DNA from: an uncultured Novosphingobium sp.
GTDB lineage: Bacteria > Pseudomonadota > Alphaproteobacteria > Sphingomonadales > Sphingomonadaceae
Assembly: GCA_937864195.1 (NCBI GenBank)
Contig: CALMJG010000071.1
Coordinates: 1 to 51,493 of the forward strand
Length of the DNA stretch: 51,493 nt
Direction: 5' to 3'
The position numbers and the translations under genes were made by a program. The notes beneath the pieces are model-generated. The model saw only the letters and a list, made by a program, of their open reading frames with translations. It had not been told where the DNA came from and did not search any database. Positions 49,427-51,493 of this stretch are shown here, piece after piece; positions within the stretch are counted from its first letter, which is position 1; each line of letters opens with the position of its first letter.

Positions 49427-50409
49427 GGCAGTTCCGCGTGGATCAGGCCCCAGCTGCGCGCCTGCGCAAAGCCGATCCTGAACGCGCCAAGCGCCAGCCA
49501 CAGCAGGCGGTGGCGTCCCATCGCTCGGGACAGCGTTACCGTGCCCCCCGCGCCGGGGATCAGCCCCATGCGCAGTTCAGGCAATTGTACCATCAGGTCG
49601 GGCGCGGCGAGGCGGTGCGCGGCGGCAGCAGGCACCTCGATCCCCGAGCCGATGCAGGCGCCGTGGAGGTGAACCTCCGCACGCTCTCCCAGCAGGTGCA
49701 GTACCCGCGCGCAGCCACGCTGGGTGCGGATCACATGGGCGGCGGCGAGGTCGCGGGCGCTGCCGAACTCAGCCAGCGCGCCGCCCGTGGAGAAGCAGCG
49801 GCCATCGGCCTTCAGGATCAGACGCGGCAACGAAGGGTCTTCCAGCACGTTGACCAGCGCTTCGTAGAGCGCATCGCGCATGGCTGCCGACATGGCATTG
49901 CGGCTGGCGGGCGAGGCGAGCGTCAGGGTGACGGCATCGCCCGCGCGTTCATAGCGGACCGCCCCGCCGGGAATATCTTCCGCGCCGGATCGCGCCGCCA
50001 GCCAGCGACGGAACTCCGCCCCGCCCAGCAACGTCGAATAGGCCAGCGATTCCAGTTCAAGCGCGGCAGAAAAGGCCATGCCCTCGCCCAGCCGCAGCAC
50101 CCGTGCCAGCAGTCCCGTCGCGACGGGACTGGCTGCCGCAGTCGCCCGCACCGCCTCAAGCTGCGCGTCGATCCGTTCAGGCGTGACACTCACCCACGGC
50201 GCAGGTGCGTCGGCACGGCAAGTGATCATCACATCGTAATTGGCCGGATCGAGCGGCGGCAGATCACCCGCCCGGTCGAGCGCCACGGCCACTGCTCCGG
50301 GCGGCACCCGCGCGCCGGGCGCGAGCACCGCCAGCGGCGAGCCTGCCAGCGGCGAATGCGCTTCTGCGCCGATCAGGTCAGACGGGGCGGCGGTCATGGC
50401 CGCTGTCAT
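49423..50409 (-). CDS. Crotonase-family protein with permuted C-terminal helices
   Basis: Protein of about 328 aa. The crotonase core (ASRNAMSAAMRDAL, CIGSGIEVPA, QLPELRMGLIPGAGGT) occupies the C-terminal half, keeps both catalytic Glu positions and stops directly after ARSWGLIHAELP. The helical tail that normally follows that point is instead found upstream: TPERIDAQLEAVRATAAASP and LELESLAYSTLLGGAEFRRW resemble the tail of the hydratase at 9158. The start is uncertain; ATG 50409 is used, with ATG 50397 or TTG 50433 possible. It lies between the MaoC-like gene and the permuted CoA-transferase. Confidence 0.8.
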   Translation of the reverse strand: MTAAMTAAPSDLIGAEAHSPLAGSPLAVLAPGARVPPGAVAVALDRAGDLPPLDPANYDVMITCRADAPAPWVSVTPERIDAQLEAVRATAAASPVATGLLARVLRLGEGMAFSAALELESLAYSTLLGGAEFRRWLAARSGAEDIPGGAVRYERAGDAVTLTLASPASRNAMSAAMRDALYEALVNVLEDPSLPRLILKADGRCFSTGGALAEFGSARDLAAAHVIRTQRGCARVLHLLGERAEVHLHGACIGSGIEVPAAAAHRLAAPDLMVQLPELRMGLIPGAGGTVTLSRAMGRHRLLWLALGAFRIGFAQARSWGLIHAELP

Positions 50410-50450
50410 CGGCCAATCCGCCGCCCCGGGCAATGATTCAGCGTGCGATG

Positions 50451-51493
50451 TCAGTCGCCGCCCAGTTCCCAGTGCCGCGCCATCATCCGCACCGCGGTTT
50501 CGGCGAGGTCGGCGGGGACTTCCGGATACATCGGCAGCGGCTTGTCCTTGCTCGGCAGCGCGATGGTGGCAGTGGCCCGCACCGATTCTTCGCCGCGCTG
50601 GTTCACGAACTTGACCGCGACGTCGACCAGGTTCTGGCCGTTCTCGGTCCGCTTGGCCAGCACTTCGCCGGTCACGCGCTGAACGTCGCCCATGAAGTTG
50701 AACTTGCGGATCTCGTCATGAATGTGAACGATGATCCCGTCATCCCCGGCCCAGTCGTTGAGATACTGCCACAGGTAATTCTCGCGCATCACCCCGTAGT
50801 CGTAGGCCATCGGGTTGCCGATTGCCTGGGCCCAGACCGGGTCCCAGTGGAGCCGCTGGGCGACATCGGGGATGCCATGCTCGTTCTTGACGTAGAAAGC
50901 CGGGATGCGCTGGCGGTTCTTGTGGGCACGGCGGTTGGCGGTGGGGGCATAGGGGGTGAAGCCGTAGCCCGCCGCGTGGAAGCAGATCACGTCGGTCACG
51001 GTCAGCGGACCCTTGGCCTGCTGCCCCAGCGAATCGCCCTTCTCGACGTCCTCGAAGTAGCGCTTGGTGCCGCCCTGCACCTTCTCGGCCGCGTAGATGT
51101 CCTCGATCGCCTGCCATTCCTCGTCGGTGTAGCTGGCCGGCTGGAGCGACAGGTTCTTGCCCTTCTTCACCGCCGTCTTGCGCTCGGTCAGCACCCGCAG
51201 GATGTCATAGGTCGCCACCACCTCGGCGCGCTGGTTCACCTTGACCCGGCGACTGGTGATGATCACCGAGCGGCCCGCGAATTCGCTCTGCTTGACCTCG
51301 CAGGTCAGGTCGCCGCCATAGCTGTAAATGGTGTCTCCCGGCCGGACCGGACGGTAGAAATTGTACTGCGAACCCGAAACGAACACGTGAATGCCCTTGA
51401 ACAGGCTCTTCTTCAGGGCCTTGACCTCGTCGGTCACCGGATCGCCCTTCAACGGCTTGTTGATCTGGCCGACCATCATCCCCGGCGCGATCA
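50451..51493 (-). CDS. MaoC-like / FAS1-type hotdog dehydratase (5' end outside window)
   Basis: At least 342 aa and open at the right edge: codons for IAPG precede the first in-window Met, so the true start lies beyond 51493. It has two hotdog modules: the first with VSGSQYNFYRPVRPGDTIY, SRRVKVNQRAEVVATYD; the second from about residue 140 with RYFEDVEKGDSL, MAYDYGVMRENYLWQYLNDW, FNFMGDVQRVTGEV, KFVNQRGEESVRATAT. Double-hotdog proteins of this type hydrate 2-enoyl-CoAs. It leads the operon that ends with the amidohydrolase-3 gene, 41 nt before the permuted crotonase. Confidence 0.85.
   Translation of the reverse strand, partial: IAPGMMVGQINKPLKGDPVTDEVKALKKSLFKGIHVFVSGSQYNFYRPVRPGDTIYSYGGDLTCEVKQSEFAGRSVIITSRRVKVNQRAEVVATYDILRVLTERKTAVKKGKNLSLQPASYTDEEWQAIEDIYAAEKVQGGTKRYFEDVEKGDSLGQQAKGPLTVTDVICFHAAGYGFTPYAPTANRRAHKNRQRIPAFYVKNEHGIPDVAQRLHWDPVWAQAIGNPMAYDYGVMRENYLWQYLNDWAGDDGIIVHIHDEIRKFNFMGDVQRVTGEVLAKRTENGQNLVDVAVKFVNQRGEESVRATATIALPSKDKPLPMYPEVPADLAETAVRMMARHWELGGD

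Noticed and set aside
1..51493. Calling the region a steroid ring-degradation cluster
   Set aside because: Side-chain-type enzymes are present, but no KstD, KshA/B, HsaA, HsaC or hydroxysteroid-specific marker was found, so the substrate class is left open.

Overview
The window is a GC-rich bacterial catabolic region with about 43 protein genes, no RNA genes and no insertion sequence. The organism is most likely a sphingomonad alphaproteobacterium (Novosphingobium or Sphingobium type). This is inferred from the GC-rich codon use, the signal-peptide TonB-dependent receptor, the GTCATTGCGAGCG-type intergenic hairpin and the density of CoA-ester enzymes; no phylogenetic marker gene is present. 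Genes are tightly packed: no gene-free stretch exceeds about 230 bases, and many neighbours overlap by 1-4 nt (ATGA, GTGA or TGATG junctions).

Layout. (1) 40-5178, minus: flavin-dependent oxidoreductase, HSD10-type SDR, thiolase and FadB-like multifunctional enzyme. (2) 5393-7006, minus: acyl-CoA synthetase, divergent from 7099-10833, plus: two-subunit acyl-CoA dehydrogenase, enoyl-CoA hydratase and 2,4-dienoyl-CoA reductase-like SDR. (3) 10870-14890, minus: Ltp2-like/DUF35 pair and a tandem class III CoA-transferase. (4) 14966-16890, minus: GntR regulator and an alpha/beta-hydrolase-flavin reductase fusion, divergent from 17013-19930, plus: COG2159 amidohydrolase and a fused acyl-CoA dehydrogenase; then a second amidohydrolase (20161-21384). 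(5) 21449-27501, minus: methyltransferase, acid phosphatase, hydratase, MFS transporter and TonB receptor. (6) 27612-34936, minus: eight-gene operon with four SDRs, a second Ltp2-like/DUF35 pair, a second CoA ligase and a DUF2889-like protein, followed by TetR 35001-35564. (7) 35631-39601, plus: P450, aldehyde dehydrogenase, SDR and VOC protein. (8) 39689-41714, minus: TetR, P450 and rubredoxin. (9) 41866-47038, plus: third amidohydrolase, SDR, MFS and third DUF35/Ltp2-like pair. (10) 47172-51493, minus: MaoC-like dehydratase (cut by the window edge), permuted crotonase, permuted CoA-transferase and an amidohydrolase-3 protein.

Reading the genes together: a hydrophobic substrate probably enters through the TonB receptor, is oxidised by P450s and alcohol/aldehyde dehydrogenases to a carboxylate, activated by two CoA ligases, and shortened by acyl-CoA dehydrogenases, hydratases, SDRs and thiolase. 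Three Ltp2-like/DUF35 pairs suggest retro-aldol cleavage at quaternary or tertiary carbons, and three COG2159 proteins suggest C-C or ring hydrolysis. This fits a polycyclic or branched isoprenoid (steroid side chain, bile acid, di- or triterpenoid), but no ring-specific enzyme such as KstD, KshA, HsaC or a Rieske dioxygenase is here, so the substrate is not assigned.

The least ordinary content is: a near-identical 15-bp element at four promoters spread over 22 kb, one of them that of the GntR gene; a second palindrome family (TTGAC-N4/5-GTCAA) at three other promoters; several rearranged or fused CoA enzymes, including two adjacent genes that look circularly permuted; and a rubredoxin translationally coupled to a P450.
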